Source: Hymenobacter psoromatis (GTDB taxonomy: Bacteria; Bacteroidota; Bacteroidia; Cytophagales; Hymenobacteraceae). From it: a stretch of DNA of 64,000 nt. Position numbers and translations under genes: made by a program. The stretch spans positions 2,356,001 to 2,420,000 of the forward strand of contig CP014771.1 in assembly GCA_001596155.1 (NCBI GenBank), read 5' to 3'. The stretch's first letter is position 1; every line of letters starts with the position of its first letter. The notes beneath the pieces are model-generated. The model worked only from the letters and a program-made list of their open reading frames with translations. It was not told the DNA's origin and did no database searches. Shown piece after piece: positions 1-8,685 of this stretch.

Positions 1-41
1 CGGGGTCATTTGTAAGCATCCCCTACCCCAACGGGCTGCCG

Positions 42-49
42 TATCTTTG
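42..49 (+). promoter_or_regulatory. Candidate -7 promoter element (TATCTTTG)
   Basis: TATCTTTG matches the Bacteroidota sigma-A -7 consensus TAnnTTTG and lies 32 bases before the start codon of the ferredoxin-NADP reductase gene. No TTG at the usual spacing upstream is convincing, so only the -7 box is claimed. Confidence 0.45.
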
Positions 50-81
50 TACTCATTCTAAAATAACAAGCTGTTCGCTGA

Positions 82-1098
82 ATGTCTGCTGTAATTTCCA
101 CTGATATCTGCATCATCGGGGCTGGCCCGGTGGGGCTATTCGCTGTTTTTGAAGCCGGCTTGCTCAAGCTGCGCTGCCATGTGGTCGATGCCCTGCCCCA
201 GCCGGGCGGGCAATTGTCCGAGATTTATCCGAAGAAGCCGATTTACGACATCCCCGGCTACCCCGAGATTTTGGCCGGCGACCTCATCGATAACCTGATG
301 AAGCAAATCGAGCCCTTCCACCCCACCTTCACGCTGGGCGAACGGGTCGAGCGCTTTGCCAAGCTCGACGACGGCTCGTTTCAGCTCTACACCACCGATG
401 GCACCGAGGTGCAGTGCAAGGCCGTGGCCATTGCGGGCGGCCTGGGCTCGTTTGAGCCGCGCAAGCCGGCCGTCGAGAACCTGGAGCGCTTTGAGGGGGG
501 TAAGGGCGTGCACTACATGGTGCGCGACCCCGAGCACTTCCGCGACAAGAAAATCGTGATTGCCGGCGGCGGCGACTCGGCCCTCGACTGGACCAACTTC
601 CTGGCCAACGTGGCCTCGGAGGTGACGCTCGTGCACCGCGGCACCACCTTTCGCGGCGCCGCCGACTCGGCCGAGAAGGTCAAAAACCTGCACGAAGCCG
701 GCAAAATCAAGCTCGTGCTCAGCTCCAACGTCACGCACCTGCACGGCAACGGCCACTTGCAGCAAGTGACCATCACGGGCAATAACGGCGAGGCCGAAAC
801 CGTGCCGCTCGATGCCTTCGTGCCGCTTTTTGGTCTCACGCCCAAGCTCGGCCCCATCGGCGACTGGAACCTCGACCTCACCGACGATGCCATCGTGGTG
901 AACACCGAGGACTACAGCACCTCGCTGCCCGGCGTGTACGCCATCGGCGACATCAACACGTATCCGGGCAAGCTCAAGCTCATCCTCTGCGGCTTCCACG
1001 AGGCCGCGCTCATGTGCCAGGGCGCGTTCAAATACATCTACCCCGACAAAAAATACACCCTCAAGTACACCACCGTTAACGGGGCACCTTCTTTTTAA
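82..1098 (+). CDS. Ferredoxin--NADP(+) reductase, thioredoxin-reductase-like (type 2)
   Basis: A 338-residue flavoprotein predicted to move electrons between NADPH and ferredoxin in the cytoplasm. The N-terminal FAD-binding GAGPVG motif is at about residues 13-18. A PGGQLSEIYP stretch follows at about 42-51, as in the YumC/thioredoxin-reductase-like FNR family, and the second dinucleotide-binding loop AGGGDSALDW is near residue 161. There is no CxxC redox pair of true thioredoxin reductases, which separates it from TrxB. Length fits the family (about 330-350). The next gene on the same strand encodes a 2Fe-2S ferredoxin, a plausible partner, with a TTAAC-rich inverted repeat between them. Confidence 0.92.
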   Translation: MSAVISTDICIIGAGPVGLFAVFEAGLLKLRCHVVDALPQPGGQLSEIYPKKPIYDIPGYPEILAGDLIDNLMKQIEPFHPTFTLGERVERFAKLDDGSFQLYTTDGTEVQCKAVAIAGGLGSFEPRKPAVENLERFEGGKGVHYMVRDPEHFRDKKIVIAGGGDSALDWTNFLANVASEVTLVHRGTTFRGAADSAEKVKNLHEAGKIKLVLSSNVTHLHGNGHLQQVTITGNNGEAETVPLDAFVPLFGLTPKLGPIGDWNLDLTDDAIVVNTEDYSTSLPGVYAIGDINTYPGKLKLILCGFHEAALMCQGAFKYIYPDKKYTLKYTTVNGAPSF

Positions 1099-1100
1099 GG

Positions 1101-1183
1101 GAGTTAAGAGTTAAAAGTTAAGAGTTAATAGCAGGCGTATCAGGTCGTTTTTAACTCTTAACTTTTAATTCTTAATTCTTAAC
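1101..1183. repeat. TTAACTC-type inverted repeat
   Basis: GAGTTAAGAGTTAAAAGTTA on the left is mirrored by TTTTTAACTCTTAACTTTTA on the right, filling the gap between the reductase and ferredoxin genes. The same TTAACTCTTAAC unit recurs at 34937-35152, so this is a dispersed family and not only a terminator. Confidence 0.8.
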
Positions 1184-1188
1184 TATTT

Positions 1189-1509
1189 ATGACTGATATC
1201 CGCATCTACGTGGAAGAAGCGCCCGGCCAGCGGCGCGAAATCGAAGGCCCGACCGACATGGGCCTGAGCCTGATGGAGCTGCTCAAGGCCAGCGACTACC
1301 CCATTCAGGCTACCTGCGGCGGCATGGCGCTGTGCGCCACCTGCCACGTGGAGGTGCTGGCTGGCCCGCCCCTGCCCGAACCCAGCGAAGACGAGTGGGC
1401 CATGCTCGACACGCTGCCCGTGCTGCACGAAACCAGCCGCCTGAGCTGCCAGATTCGCCTCGCCCCCAACCTCGATGGCTTGGTGGTGCGCATCGCCGAC
1501 CCGGCGTAG
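1189..1509 (+). CDS. 2Fe-2S ferredoxin (adrenodoxin/putidaredoxin type)
   Basis: A 106-residue soluble electron carrier. The cluster ligands follow the adrenodoxin pattern C-x5-C-x2-C at about residues 43-52 (TCGGMALCATCHVEV), with the fourth cysteine near residue 87 (LSCQIR). Length is normal for vertebrate-type [2Fe-2S] ferredoxins. It lies 90 bp downstream of a ferredoxin-NADP reductase on the same strand, so the two probably form one electron-transfer chain; the final acceptor is not visible here. Confidence 0.92.
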   Translation: MTDIRIYVEEAPGQRREIEGPTDMGLSLMELLKASDYPIQATCGGMALCATCHVEVLAGPPLPEPSEDEWAMLDTLPVLHETSRLSCQIRLAPNLDGLVVRIADPA

Positions 1510-1524
1510 CAGGGTGTAAATTAA

Positions 1525-1643
1525 GAACGTCATGCTCATCTGGCGTCCGCCTGTCGAAGCATCTCGCCCGCATCGTTGTGGTAGTAACCAAAAGGTGCGG
1601 GCGAGATGCTTCGACAGGCGGACGCCAGATGAGCATGACGTTC
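1525..1643. repeat. Family A inverted repeat (GAACGTCATGCT...)
   Basis: Two nearly perfect arms of about 45 bases begin and end with GAACGTCATG / CATGACGTTC around a short loop. Related copies, with arms that differ in sequence but still pair, lie at 9359-9463, 32874-32977 and 36542-36647. No coding potential is seen. The remaining bases up to the gene at 1803 show nothing recognisable. Confidence 0.9.
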
Positions 1644-1802
1644 ATTTTTTGTGTCTAATGCCAGCATGGCCACTCAACCGCTTAGCTGACAAGAACAGCC
1701 AGCCGCAAAAGCGCTGTCATAGTCCGCAATCGTTGCCAGTAGAATGGCCCAGCAATTGTACCGCGCTTAGCCGCTGACATTGTTGCTTTTGCTGGATTTT
1801 TT

Positions 1803-3284
1803 ATGAAATTACTCCCTCTGTTGCTGCTGGCCGCCGCGCCGGCCCTGGCCCAGACGCCGGCCCACGACGTGGCCTGGTACACCCAACACGCGCCGTTTGC
1901 CATGCCGGCCGTGCCCGACCCAGTGATTCCGGCCCACTCGGTTTCGTTGAAGGACTTTGGGGGGGTAGGCAACGGCAAGACGCTGAATACAGCGGCCTTT
2001 GCCCAAGCCATCGCGGCGTGCGCGGCGGCGGGCGGCGGCCACGTGGTAGTGCCGGCCGGCCAGTGGCTGACGGGTCCGATTGAGTTAAAAAGCAATATCG
2101 ACCTGCACACCGAGGCCGGCGCGCTCATTACTTTCACTCCCGACCATAGCCAGTATCCGTTGCAAGCGGCCGGCAAGGGCCAGTATGAGGTGACGCCGCC
2201 GCTGTGGGGCAACAAGCTGCACGACGTGGCCATCACCGGGCCGGGCATATTTGACGGCTCGGGCGAGACGTGGCGGCCCCTGAAGAAGTCGAAAGTATCG
2301 GCCGCCGAGTGGGAACGTGTGGTGCGCTCGGGCGGCGCGCTGAGCACCGACGGCAAAATCTGGTGGCCCAGCCGCGAAGCGTTGGGCGGCGAAAACCTGC
2401 TCAAAAAGCTCAAGAACAAGCCCGACGCCACCGAGGCCGACTACCTGCCCGCCCGCGATTACCTGCGGCCCAAGCTGGTCGTCATCACCAATACCAAAAA
2501 CCTGCTGCTCGACGGGCCGACGTTCCGCAACTCGCCCATGTTCATGGTAAATCCCAAGGGAATTACGAACCTGATTATTCGTAACGTGCAGGTGCACAAC
2601 GATTACTCGGCCCAGAATGGCGACGGCATCGACATCAGCGCCAGCCACAACGTGGTTATTTACCACTGCACCGTGAGCGCCGGCGACGATGGCATCTGCA
2701 TGAAATCGAGCGGCGACCGCGCGCCTGATGACCCAGCCCTGACCAACGTGCTCATCGCCGACTGCACCGTGCTGCAAGGCCACGGCGGCTTCGTCATCGG
2801 CAGCAACACCGACGGCGGCATGCGCGACATCTGGGTCACCGACTGCCGCTTCCTGGGCACCGACATTGGCGTGCGCGTGAAGAGCAACGCCGGCCGCGGT
2901 GGCCTGGTGCGCAACATCTACGTCGATAACATCGCCATGAGCAATATTCTGCACGAGGCCGTGCTCTTCGACACGTCCTACGAAGACGTGCCCGCCGGCA
3001 AGGCGAAGGGCAGCGGCCTGCCCACGGCCGCCACCAAAGTACCCGATTTTCAGCAGTTCTACTTCAAAAACATCACTTGCCAAGGTGCCGAAACGGCTAT
3101 GTATTTCCAGGGCCTGCCCGAGCAGCCGGTGCACGATATTCACTTTGACAACGTAACGATAACCGCCACTAGGGGGGTAGTAGCTAGCAACATTCGCAAC
3201 ATCGAGTTCAAGAACGTGCGGCTGAATACGCAACAGCAGCCCGCCATCCCGGCGGCAGCCGCCAAGGATATCAAGGTGCTGTAG
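1803..3284 (+). CDS. Secreted glycoside hydrolase family 28 (polygalacturonase-like)
   Basis: A 493-residue enzyme with a clear signal peptide (MKLLPLLLLAAAPALAQ). It is predicted to cleave pectin-type galacturonan in the periplasm or outside the cell. The SLKDFGGVGNGKTLNT start of the beta-helix is near residue 49. The family's active-site strands appear in order: NGDGID near 272, SAGDDGICMKS near 293, GHGGF near 327 and RVKSN near 358. These carry the catalytic aspartates, histidine and the RxK motif of GH28. Exact substrate (homogalacturonan, rhamnogalacturonan or another) cannot be read from sequence. It stands alone, without a SusC/SusD pair, so it is not in a classical PUL here. Confidence 0.9.
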   Translation: MKLLPLLLLAAAPALAQTPAHDVAWYTQHAPFAMPAVPDPVIPAHSVSLKDFGGVGNGKTLNTAAFAQAIAACAAAGGGHVVVPAGQWLTGPIELKSNIDLHTEAGALITFTPDHSQYPLQAAGKGQYEVTPPLWGNKLHDVAITGPGIFDGSGETWRPLKKSKVSAAEWERVVRSGGALSTDGKIWWPSREALGGENLLKKLKNKPDATEADYLPARDYLRPKLVVITNTKNLLLDGPTFRNSPMFMVNPKGITNLIIRNVQVHNDYSAQNGDGIDISASHNVVIYHCTVSAGDDGICMKSSGDRAPDDPALTNVLIADCTVLQGHGGFVIGSNTDGGMRDIWVTDCRFLGTDIGVRVKSNAGRGGLVRNIYVDNIAMSNILHEAVLFDTSYEDVPAGKAKGSGLPTAATKVPDFQQFYFKNITCQGAETAMYFQGLPEQPVHDIHFDNVTITATRGVVASNIRNIEFKNVRLNTQQQPAIPAAAAKDIKVL

Positions 3285-3346
3285 GCACGCGCCCTACTTC
3301 TCTTATCCTAAATTTTCCATATATTTACGGGCATAATAGCTTCAAC

Positions 3347-3379
3347 AAAAAAGCGCTGACCTGCCGGCCAGCGCTTTTT
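3347..3379. terminator. Bidirectional hairpin terminator
   Basis: AAAAAGCGCTG and CAGCGCTTTTT flank a 9-base loop. The symmetric A/T tails suit termination of both the GH28 gene from the left and the htrA gene from the right. Confidence 0.75.
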
Positions 3380-3441
3380 GAGTTTTGGGTAAACACAAGC
3401 CGCCAAGATGAAAGGGCTTTCGCATAGCCCACAAGGAACGC

Positions 3442-4959
3442 TTATTCGCGGCCGATGGGGTAGTAAGCCTTGCGGCCATCGGGGTAAACACCTTCTACCA
3501 AAGCACCTGAGTTGTCCTTGGCCTGGTCAAGATAGGCTTGCACGTCGGCCGGCTTGCGCACCACGTTCTTGTCGATGCGGGTGATGATGAAGCCGTCGGC
3601 CATGCCGGTTTCCTTGAAATTGCTGCCTTTGATGCCCGAAATCTGGGCCCCGCCTTCGATGCCGAGCGCGTTTTGCAGGCGGGCCGCTACCGGAGACACC
3701 TTGGCACCTTCGTAGCTGATGCCAGCGTCGGCGGGCAGCTCCTTCACCACGGCCGTGGTGTTAGAGGCATTGAAGAGAGTAGCGTTGGTATTCTCCTTGC
3801 TGCCATTGCGCAGGTAGCCCACCTTAATCTTGTCGCCGGGGCGGAAGCGCGATACCTGCTCCTGCAATTGCGAAGCGGTATTCACCGATACACCGTTGAT
3901 GTCGGTGATGATATCGCCGATTTTGAGACCAGCGGCGGCGGCAGCGCTTTTTTCACCCAAGCCCTGCACATACACACCATTCAGGGTATTAAGCTTCTTT
4001 TCCGAAGCCAGTTTGGCATCTACTTCCTGGATGCGCACGCCCAACAGGGCACGCTGCACTACTTTATACTTGAGCAGGTCGTCCACCACTTTGCTCACGA
4101 TGGCGCTGGGCACGGCGAAAGCGTAGCCCTCAAAAGAGCCCGTGTGCGAGGAGATAGCCGAGTTGATGCCAATGAGGTCGCCACTGGTGTTCACCAGCGC
4201 GCCGCCCGAGTTGCCGGGGTTCACCACGGCATCGGTCTGGAGATACGACTCGACACCGGCAGCCTGGTCGCGGCTCAGAATACCAATGCTGCGGCCCTTA
4301 GCCGAGATAATACCGGCCGTCACGGTCGAGTTCAGGTTGAAGGGGTTACCCACGGCGAGCACCCACTGGCCCACCTTCACATCATCCGAGTTGCCATATT
4401 TCACGAAGGGCAGGTTATCGGCCTTCACCTTCAGCACGGCCAGGTCGGTGCTGGGGTCGGCACCCACCAGCTCGGCGTCAAACTTGCGCTTGTCGTCCAT
4501 CACTACCGTGATTTTCGACGCTTTATCAATCACGTGGTTGTTGGTCACAATGTAGCCGTTGGCCGCGATAATCACGCCCGAGCCCGAGCCTTCGCCACCA
4601 CCTTGCGGCTCGCGCTGGCCACGCGATTGCCCGTCAAACTGGTCGCCGAAAAACTGACGCAGGAAGGGGTCCATCTGCATGCGGCTTTGAGCCTGCTGCG
4701 GCTCGGCCTTATATTCAGTCATTACGTGCACTACGGCGGGCGTCACGGCCGCGGCAGCCGCCACGAAGTTGAGGCCTTCGGGCGCGGCGTAAGCAGTGCT
4801 GCGCATGGCCGAGGTGTAACGAACTTGAGGGTCAGAAGCAACTGTCGTGAGAGCCACGTTGCCCGGCTCAGATTCTAGCAGCTTATATCCCCCCACGGCC
4901 ACGCCCCCGCCTAGCACGGCAGAGGTAAACAGGCCGAGCATCATGTTTTTAGCTTGCAT
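3442..4959 (-). CDS. Do/DegP-type serine protease (HtrA) with two PDZ domains
   Basis: A 505-residue periplasmic quality-control protease. An N-terminal hydrophobic segment (residues about 7-26) serves as signal peptide or anchor. The trypsin-like domain carries the triad His about 138 (TNNHVID), Asp about 170 (STDLAVLKV) and Ser about 249 (NPGNSGGAL). Two PDZ domains follow, at about 290-390 and 410-500. Length and order match DegP/DegQ. The next gene upstream on the same strand is a small heat-shock protein, separated by a hairpin-rich gap, so both may belong to a stress response, but a terminator between them argues against one transcript. Confidence 0.95.
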   Translation of the reverse strand: MQAKNMMLGLFTSAVLGGGVAVGGYKLLESEPGNVALTTVASDPQVRYTSAMRSTAYAAPEGLNFVAAAAAVTPAVVHVMTEYKAEPQQAQSRMQMDPFLRQFFGDQFDGQSRGQREPQGGGEGSGSGVIIAANGYIVTNNHVIDKASKITVVMDDKRKFDAELVGADPSTDLAVLKVKADNLPFVKYGNSDDVKVGQWVLAVGNPFNLNSTVTAGIISAKGRSIGILSRDQAAGVESYLQTDAVVNPGNSGGALVNTSGDLIGINSAISSHTGSFEGYAFAVPSAIVSKVVDDLLKYKVVQRALLGVRIQEVDAKLASEKKLNTLNGVYVQGLGEKSAAAAAGLKIGDIITDINGVSVNTASQLQEQVSRFRPGDKIKVGYLRNGSKENTNATLFNASNTTAVVKELPADAGISYEGAKVSPVAARLQNALGIEGGAQISGIKGSNFKETGMADGFIITRIDKNVVRKPADVQAYLDQAKDNSGALVEGVYPDGRKAYYPIGRE

Positions 4960-5077
4960 CGGGGTTTATTTAAAAAGGTAGGGAGAAGAAAAGCGAAATA
5001 ACGACGGGAAGCCAGAAAAATCAACTACCCCCGCTTAAAACTGATAAGATAACTCTGGCACTGCGGCTGAGTTTTAC

Positions 5078-5145
5078 GCTCTTACTAATAACGCCAGTAA
5101 GAGCCGCTTTCGTGCCCAAAGGTTGCCGAAAAGCGGCATTTTTTT
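5078..5145 (+). other. Tandem hairpins ending in T7, plus strand
   Basis: A perfect 9-bp stem (GCTCTTACT / AGTAAGAGC, 5078-5104) is followed at once by a second stem (GCCGCTTTCG / CGAAAAGCGGC, 5103-5137) and seven Ts. On the plus strand this is a canonical intrinsic terminator, yet both neighbouring genes run on the minus strand and no plus-strand gene ends here. It may end a small RNA antisense to the htrA leader; no promoter was identified. The rest of the 4960-5220 gap shows nothing else except the terminator of the Hsp20 gene. Confidence 0.4.
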
Positions 5146-5179
5146 GGTGCTGCCCACATCGTAGCAGCCCGGAATAACC

Positions 5180-5213
5180 AAACAGAGGCACCTATATGGG
5201 TGCCTCTGTTTTA
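5180..5213 (-). terminator. Intrinsic terminator of the hsp20 gene
   Basis: AACAGAGGCACC and GGTGCCTCTGTT form a 12-bp stem with a five-base loop, 8 bases beyond the hsp20 stop codon, with A/T runs at the foot. Confidence 0.75.
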
Positions 5214-5220
5214 GGAGAGC

Positions 5221-5667
5221 TTAGCGCACTTCAATGTGCTGTTTAGTCACCTTTTCGGTGTCGAAAGGCAGCGTTACGCGCAACAGGCCCTCCGTCAGCT
5301 CCGCGCTGATGGCTTTCGCGTTCACCGTTTCGGGCAGGCGGAAGGCCCGGCGAAACTCACCAAAGCGGGTTTCGACGCGGCGCAACTGGGGCACGTTTTC
5401 GCCCTCGGTGGCCGGCGCGGGGCGGCTGCCGGTTACTACGAGCTGGCCTTCCTGAAAGTCGATGGTTACGGCGTCTTTGGCCACGCCGGGCAGCGCCAGG
5501 TGCAACTCGTAGCCAGCGGCCGTTTCAAAAATGTCGGCGGCGGGTACGAACGAAGTAGAGGGGGTAGGCGCGGCAGGTTGGGCATCACGCAACAGCTCGT
5601 TCAGCAGCGAGCTGAACGCACGGGCCGGGCGAACGGCCGGCCGGGAATTATACAATAAAGCAGACAT
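5221..5667 (-). CDS. Small heat-shock protein, Hsp20/alpha-crystallin family
   Basis: A 148-residue ATP-independent holdase chaperone of the cytoplasm. The alpha-crystallin domain spans about residues 45-148: PAADIFETAAGYELHLALPG opens it, FRRAFRLPETV lies in the middle, and GLLRVTLPF is the conserved A-x-x-x-n-G-v-L-like end motif. The N-terminal arm (RPARAFSSLLNELL) is typical of bacterial Hsp20. A dedicated terminator follows. No CIRCE-like operator was recognised upstream. Confidence 0.93.
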   Translation of the reverse strand: MSALLYNSRPAVRPARAFSSLLNELLRDAQPAAPTPSTSFVPAADIFETAAGYELHLALPGVAKDAVTIDFQEGQLVVTGSRPAPATEGENVPQLRRVETRFGEFRRAFRLPETVNAKAISAELTEGLLRVTLPFDTEKVTKQHIEVR

Positions 5668-5867
5668 GTAGCAGAAAGGTAAGTAAGGTTAAAAGCGAGC
5701 CGCTACCAACGGCAACGCTACTTTCTATCCTATCCTTAAACTTTATACCATTTCTCTATTACAGACAAAATGACTGACCTTTACAATACGTTCATTTCTT
5801 AGTCGGAAAATCTGTCTTGAAAGCACCCATTAGGATTTATAACACCTCCAAAATGACATTAAACCTA

Positions 5868-6725
5868 TTAATGCTGAGTTGGCAGTTGTATCCGATTCGC
5901 CTTGCCACCAACGGGCAGTAAGGTGAAGCGCACGTCGAGCCCCACGGTGGGATATACGGCGTTAATCTTACCACCCGATACTGGAATTGTTCCGGTAACA
6001 TCCGTAAATACCAAATTCTGCTGATAAGAAGTCTGGTACGCGAACCAGGGTGTGAAATCGAAGCGCGGTGACAGCCGCACGCCCAGTTCAGCACGCAGAC
6101 TGGTGTATTGAATGGTCCGTTCGTTGAGGTCGTTGGTAGCTTTTTGGAAGCGCAGGTGCGTGCTGGCTTCGTAGCTCAGGCGCGGGCGCAGGGCCAGGCC
6201 ATTGGCGTCGCTGCCGAGGGGTAGGAGCTTTTCCAGGTCCACGCGCAGGCGGGTCCAGGTCTGGCCATCAGGCCCCGAGCCCAGCGGCGCGGCCCCATTA
6301 TTGGTGAAGTTATGTTCTAAGCTCAAGCGCTGGCCAAAGGTGATATTACCAAATATAGGTGAGCGGTGCCGCGCCAGTATTTCGGGGATGACAGCCGCGC
6401 CCCGGCCATCGCCTACCAGCTGCACCGTGGCACCGTAGCTCCAGGCAGCACTGCCAAAATGCTCGTAGGCCACGCGAGCGCGGCGCGTATCAAACCCCAG
6501 GCGGCGGCCCGCAAAGTCGCCGCTGGAGGCCGCGCGTTCGCCACGCAACGACAGCAGCAGGTAGTCCCCATTATGTAATACCAGCTCGCCTTGCAGCTCG
6601 GGCCAGAACTGAAGCGTTTGTACTGAGCGGTGGGCCACGTTGGGGTCGTAGGGGGGGGTAGGAGCTTGCGCACAAGCAGCTAAGGAACCGCCCAAAAGAA
6701 ACGAAGCAAGTAACAGGATACGCAT
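5868..6725 (-). CDS. Outer-membrane beta-barrel protein, DUF2490-like
   Basis: A 285-residue protein with a signal peptide (MRILLLASFLLGGSLAACAQ, with a possible lipobox cysteine at residue 18). The rest alternates polar and aromatic residues in repeated strands (LQFWPELQGELVLHNGDYLL, RPRLSYEASTHLRF, RFDFTPWFAYQTSYQQN), as in DUF2490 barrels of Bacteroidota. Function is unknown; no enzymatic motif is visible. It is the last gene before the M20 peptidase gene, 13 bp away on the same strand, so the two may be co-transcribed. Confidence 0.7.
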   Translation of the reverse strand: MRILLLASFLLGGSLAACAQAPTPPYDPNVAHRSVQTLQFWPELQGELVLHNGDYLLLSLRGERAASSGDFAGRRLGFDTRRARVAYEHFGSAAWSYGATVQLVGDGRGAAVIPEILARHRSPIFGNITFGQRLSLEHNFTNNGAAPLGSGPDGQTWTRLRVDLEKLLPLGSDANGLALRPRLSYEASTHLRFQKATNDLNERTIQYTSLRAELGVRLSPRFDFTPWFAYQTSYQQNLVFTDVTGTIPVSGGKINAVYPTVGLDVRFTLLPVGGKANRIQLPTQH

Positions 6726-6738
6726 AAATAACTAATAA

Positions 6739-8004
6739 TTAAGCAGTAGCAGGCCCGGCCAGCTCCTGCAACGTGAGCCAGGCCATGAGCCCCGCGCCCA
6801 CGCTGAGCGCCTGCTCGTCGATATCAAAAATGGGGGTGTGCACCGAGGCGGCAAAGCGCCCGTCGGTGGCCCGCGTGCCGAGGCGGTAGAAGCAGGCCGG
6901 CGCGGCCTGCGAAAAGTAGGCAAAGTCCTCGGCCGCCAGCCACTGGTCCAGCTCAATCACGTTTTCCGCGCCCAGGTAGGCTTCGGCGGCGGCGCGCACG
7001 CGGGCCGTCACGGCGGGGTTGTTGTCGAGGCAGGGGTAGCCGCGCCGGATTTCCAGCTCGCACACCGCGCCCATGCTGGCCGCCAAGCCTTCACACAGCT
7101 GCCGCAGGTGCACGTGGGCCTCGTCGCGCCACGTCTCATCGAGCGTGCGAAAAGTGCCTTCGATGTACACCTCGTCGGGAATGACGTTGGTAGCGCCGTT
7201 GGCGATAACCTTGCCGAAGCTTAGCACCGAGGGCATTTTGGGGTTGGCGCGGCGGCTAACTACCTGTTGCGCCGCCACAATGAGGTGGGCCGCCACCAGC
7301 ACGGGGTCGAGGTTAAGCTCGGGCATGGCGCCGTGGCCGCCTTTCCCCTTGATTTTCAAATACAATTCGTCGGTGCTGGCCATGTAGCGGCCCGGCCGCA
7401 CGCCAATCTGCCCCACTGGCAGGCGCGGAAACACGTGCTGACCCAGGATTTCGGAGGGGGTAGGGCTTTCAAGCACGCCGTCTTTTATCATCAGGGATGC
7501 GCCGCCGGGCAATACTTCTTCGCCGGGCTGAAAAATCAGCTTCACGGTGCCCCGGAAATTAGCGCGCTGCTCGGTCAGCAGGCGCGCCGCGCCGAGCAGG
7601 CAGGTCGTATGCACGTCGTGGCCACAGGCGTGCATCACGCCGGGCCGGGTCGATTTATACGGAATATCGCTCAGCTCCTGAATGGGCAGCGCGTCCATGT
7701 CGGCGCGCAGGGCCACCACCGGGCCGCCTGGCTGCCCCTCAATGAGAGCCACTACCCCCGTGCCCGCCACCGAATACGGCACCAGCCCCATCGCCCGCAG
7801 CTGCTCGGTCACGAACGCGGCGGTTTCAATTTCGCGAAAAGAAAGCTCCGGGTTGGCGTGCAGGTGGCGGCGCAGGGCCGATAGCTCGGGGGCCAGGGCG
7901 GCAGCACGTGCTTTTAGTATCTGAACCACGGATTCGACGGATTTTTCGGATTCCACAGATTTTGTGGACGGCTTAGTATCTACCTCACTCATAGCTGCAC
8001 GCAT
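6739..8004 (-). CDS. M20-family metallo-amidohydrolase (hippurate/N-acyl-amino-acid hydrolase type)
   Basis: A 421-residue cytoplasmic enzyme that removes acyl groups from N-acylated amino acids or related amides, with a di-metal centre. Family marks are RRHLHANPELSF near residue 45, RADMDALPIQE near 100, HACGHDVHTT near 124 and the FQPGEEVLPGGA general-base Glu near 160. The HE-type ligand is near the C terminus (DQWLAAEDFAYF). The first 28 residues have no counterpart in the family: residues 13-28 are encoded by the left arm of an inverted repeat (7921-7968). No later in-frame ATG precedes the conserved core, so initiation must lie in or before the repeat. Confidence 0.9.
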   Translation of the reverse strand: MRAAMSEVDTKPSTKSVESEKSVESVVQILKARAAALAPELSALRRHLHANPELSFREIETAAFVTEQLRAMGLVPYSVAGTGVVALIEGQPGGPVVALRADMDALPIQELSDIPYKSTRPGVMHACGHDVHTTCLLGAARLLTEQRANFRGTVKLIFQPGEEVLPGGASLMIKDGVLESPTPSEILGQHVFPRLPVGQIGVRPGRYMASTDELYLKIKGKGGHGAMPELNLDPVLVAAHLIVAAQQVVSRRANPKMPSVLSFGKVIANGATNVIPDEVYIEGTFRTLDETWRDEAHVHLRQLCEGLAASMGAVCELEIRRGYPCLDNNPAVTARVRAAAEAYLGAENVIELDQWLAAEDFAYFSQAAPACFYRLGTRATDGRFAASVHTPIFDIDEQALSVGAGLMAWLTLQELAGPATA

Positions 8005-8107
8005 TTTTATTTCTTAAAAATATACTTATTAAAACCTTGTGTCAAAGCCAACGAGCCATCCACAAAATCCGATTAATCCGAAAAATCCGCATGAATCCGT
8101 GGTTCAG
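7921..8107. repeat. Inverted repeat overlapping a gene start (CTGAACCACGGATTC...)
   Basis: The arms at 7921-7968 and 8059-8107 both read CTGAACCACGGATTC outward and share GGATTTTTCGGATT and GATTTTGTGGA. The left arm lies inside the M20 coding sequence and the right arm lies upstream of it. No further copy was seen in the window. Confidence 0.8.
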
Positions 8108-8115
8108 ATAACAGG

Positions 8116-8685
8116 CTACGGCGTCTTATCCAGCAGCACTTGCATGGGCTCCAGCTCGGCGCGGGGCACAAACTGCCGCACCCGCGCCAGCCCGCGCGCG
8201 GCGTCGAGCTTGTTGATATAGTCGCCGATGTAGAGTCGGTACACGGGCTGCTTGAAGGTGATGTAATCCGTTTCGTCGGGGTAGCGCGAGATTATTTGGC
8301 GGCGAATGCTCATCACCTGGTCGCGCTCTAGCCCCAGGTAGGCGCGCACGCGGAAGCCGCTGGCGTACTTCACGTTCTGGTTGGTGAAGGCCTGGTCGCG
8401 CAGGCGCTGCTCCACCTGGGCATTGACCTGGTTGGTAGGGGCGGGCGCGGTGGGGCGGGCCGGCGGCGTGGGCTTGGCCGCCGTGGGGGGGGTAGGGCTG
8501 CCCGCCGTCGCCGCTGGCGCGAAGACCGGCCGGTACTTAGTTAAGTCGTCGGCAGTGGCAGTGGCCACGGACTTCCGGGTGGTGTCGGCGGGCGTTTGGG
8601 CGCGGGTGGCGGGGGCCGAGGCGGCGCAGGCGGCCAGCAGCGGCAGGCTTAGCAGCAGCACGGCGTTACGAAAGCGGAGATTCAT
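8116..8685 (-). CDS. SPOR-domain lipoprotein
   Basis: A 189-residue predicted lipoprotein (signal LLLSLPLLAAC, lipid-attached Cys about 20). A proline/alanine-rich linker (about 60-90) joins the signal to a C-terminal SPOR-like domain: GFRVRAYLGLERDQVMSIRR ... PVYRLYIGDY ... ARGLARVRQFVP at about 110-180. SPOR domains bind septal or denuded peptidoglycan. The start overlaps the 3' end of deoC by 20 bp, suggesting translational coupling, though the two functions are unrelated. Confidence 0.8.
   Translation of the reverse strand: MNLRFRNAVLLLSLPLLAACAASAPATRAQTPADTTRKSVATATADDLTKYRPVFAPAATAGSPTPPTAAKPTPPARPTAPAPTNQVNAQVEQRLRDQAFTNQNVKYASGFRVRAYLGLERDQVMSIRRQIISRYPDETDYITFKQPVYRLYIGDYINKLDAARGLARVRQFVPRAELEPMQVLLDKTP

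Noticed and set aside
136..999. Long open frame antisense to the ferredoxin-NADP reductase gene
   Set aside because: High-GC codon bias makes long antisense frames; the sense strand has full family motifs and the antisense product none.
2085..3233. Long minus-strand frame under the GH28 gene
   Set aside because: Same antisense effect; His/Val/Gly-rich product with no motif.
3538..4878. Long plus-strand frame opposite htrA
   Set aside because: Composition typical of antisense; HtrA triad is on the other strand.
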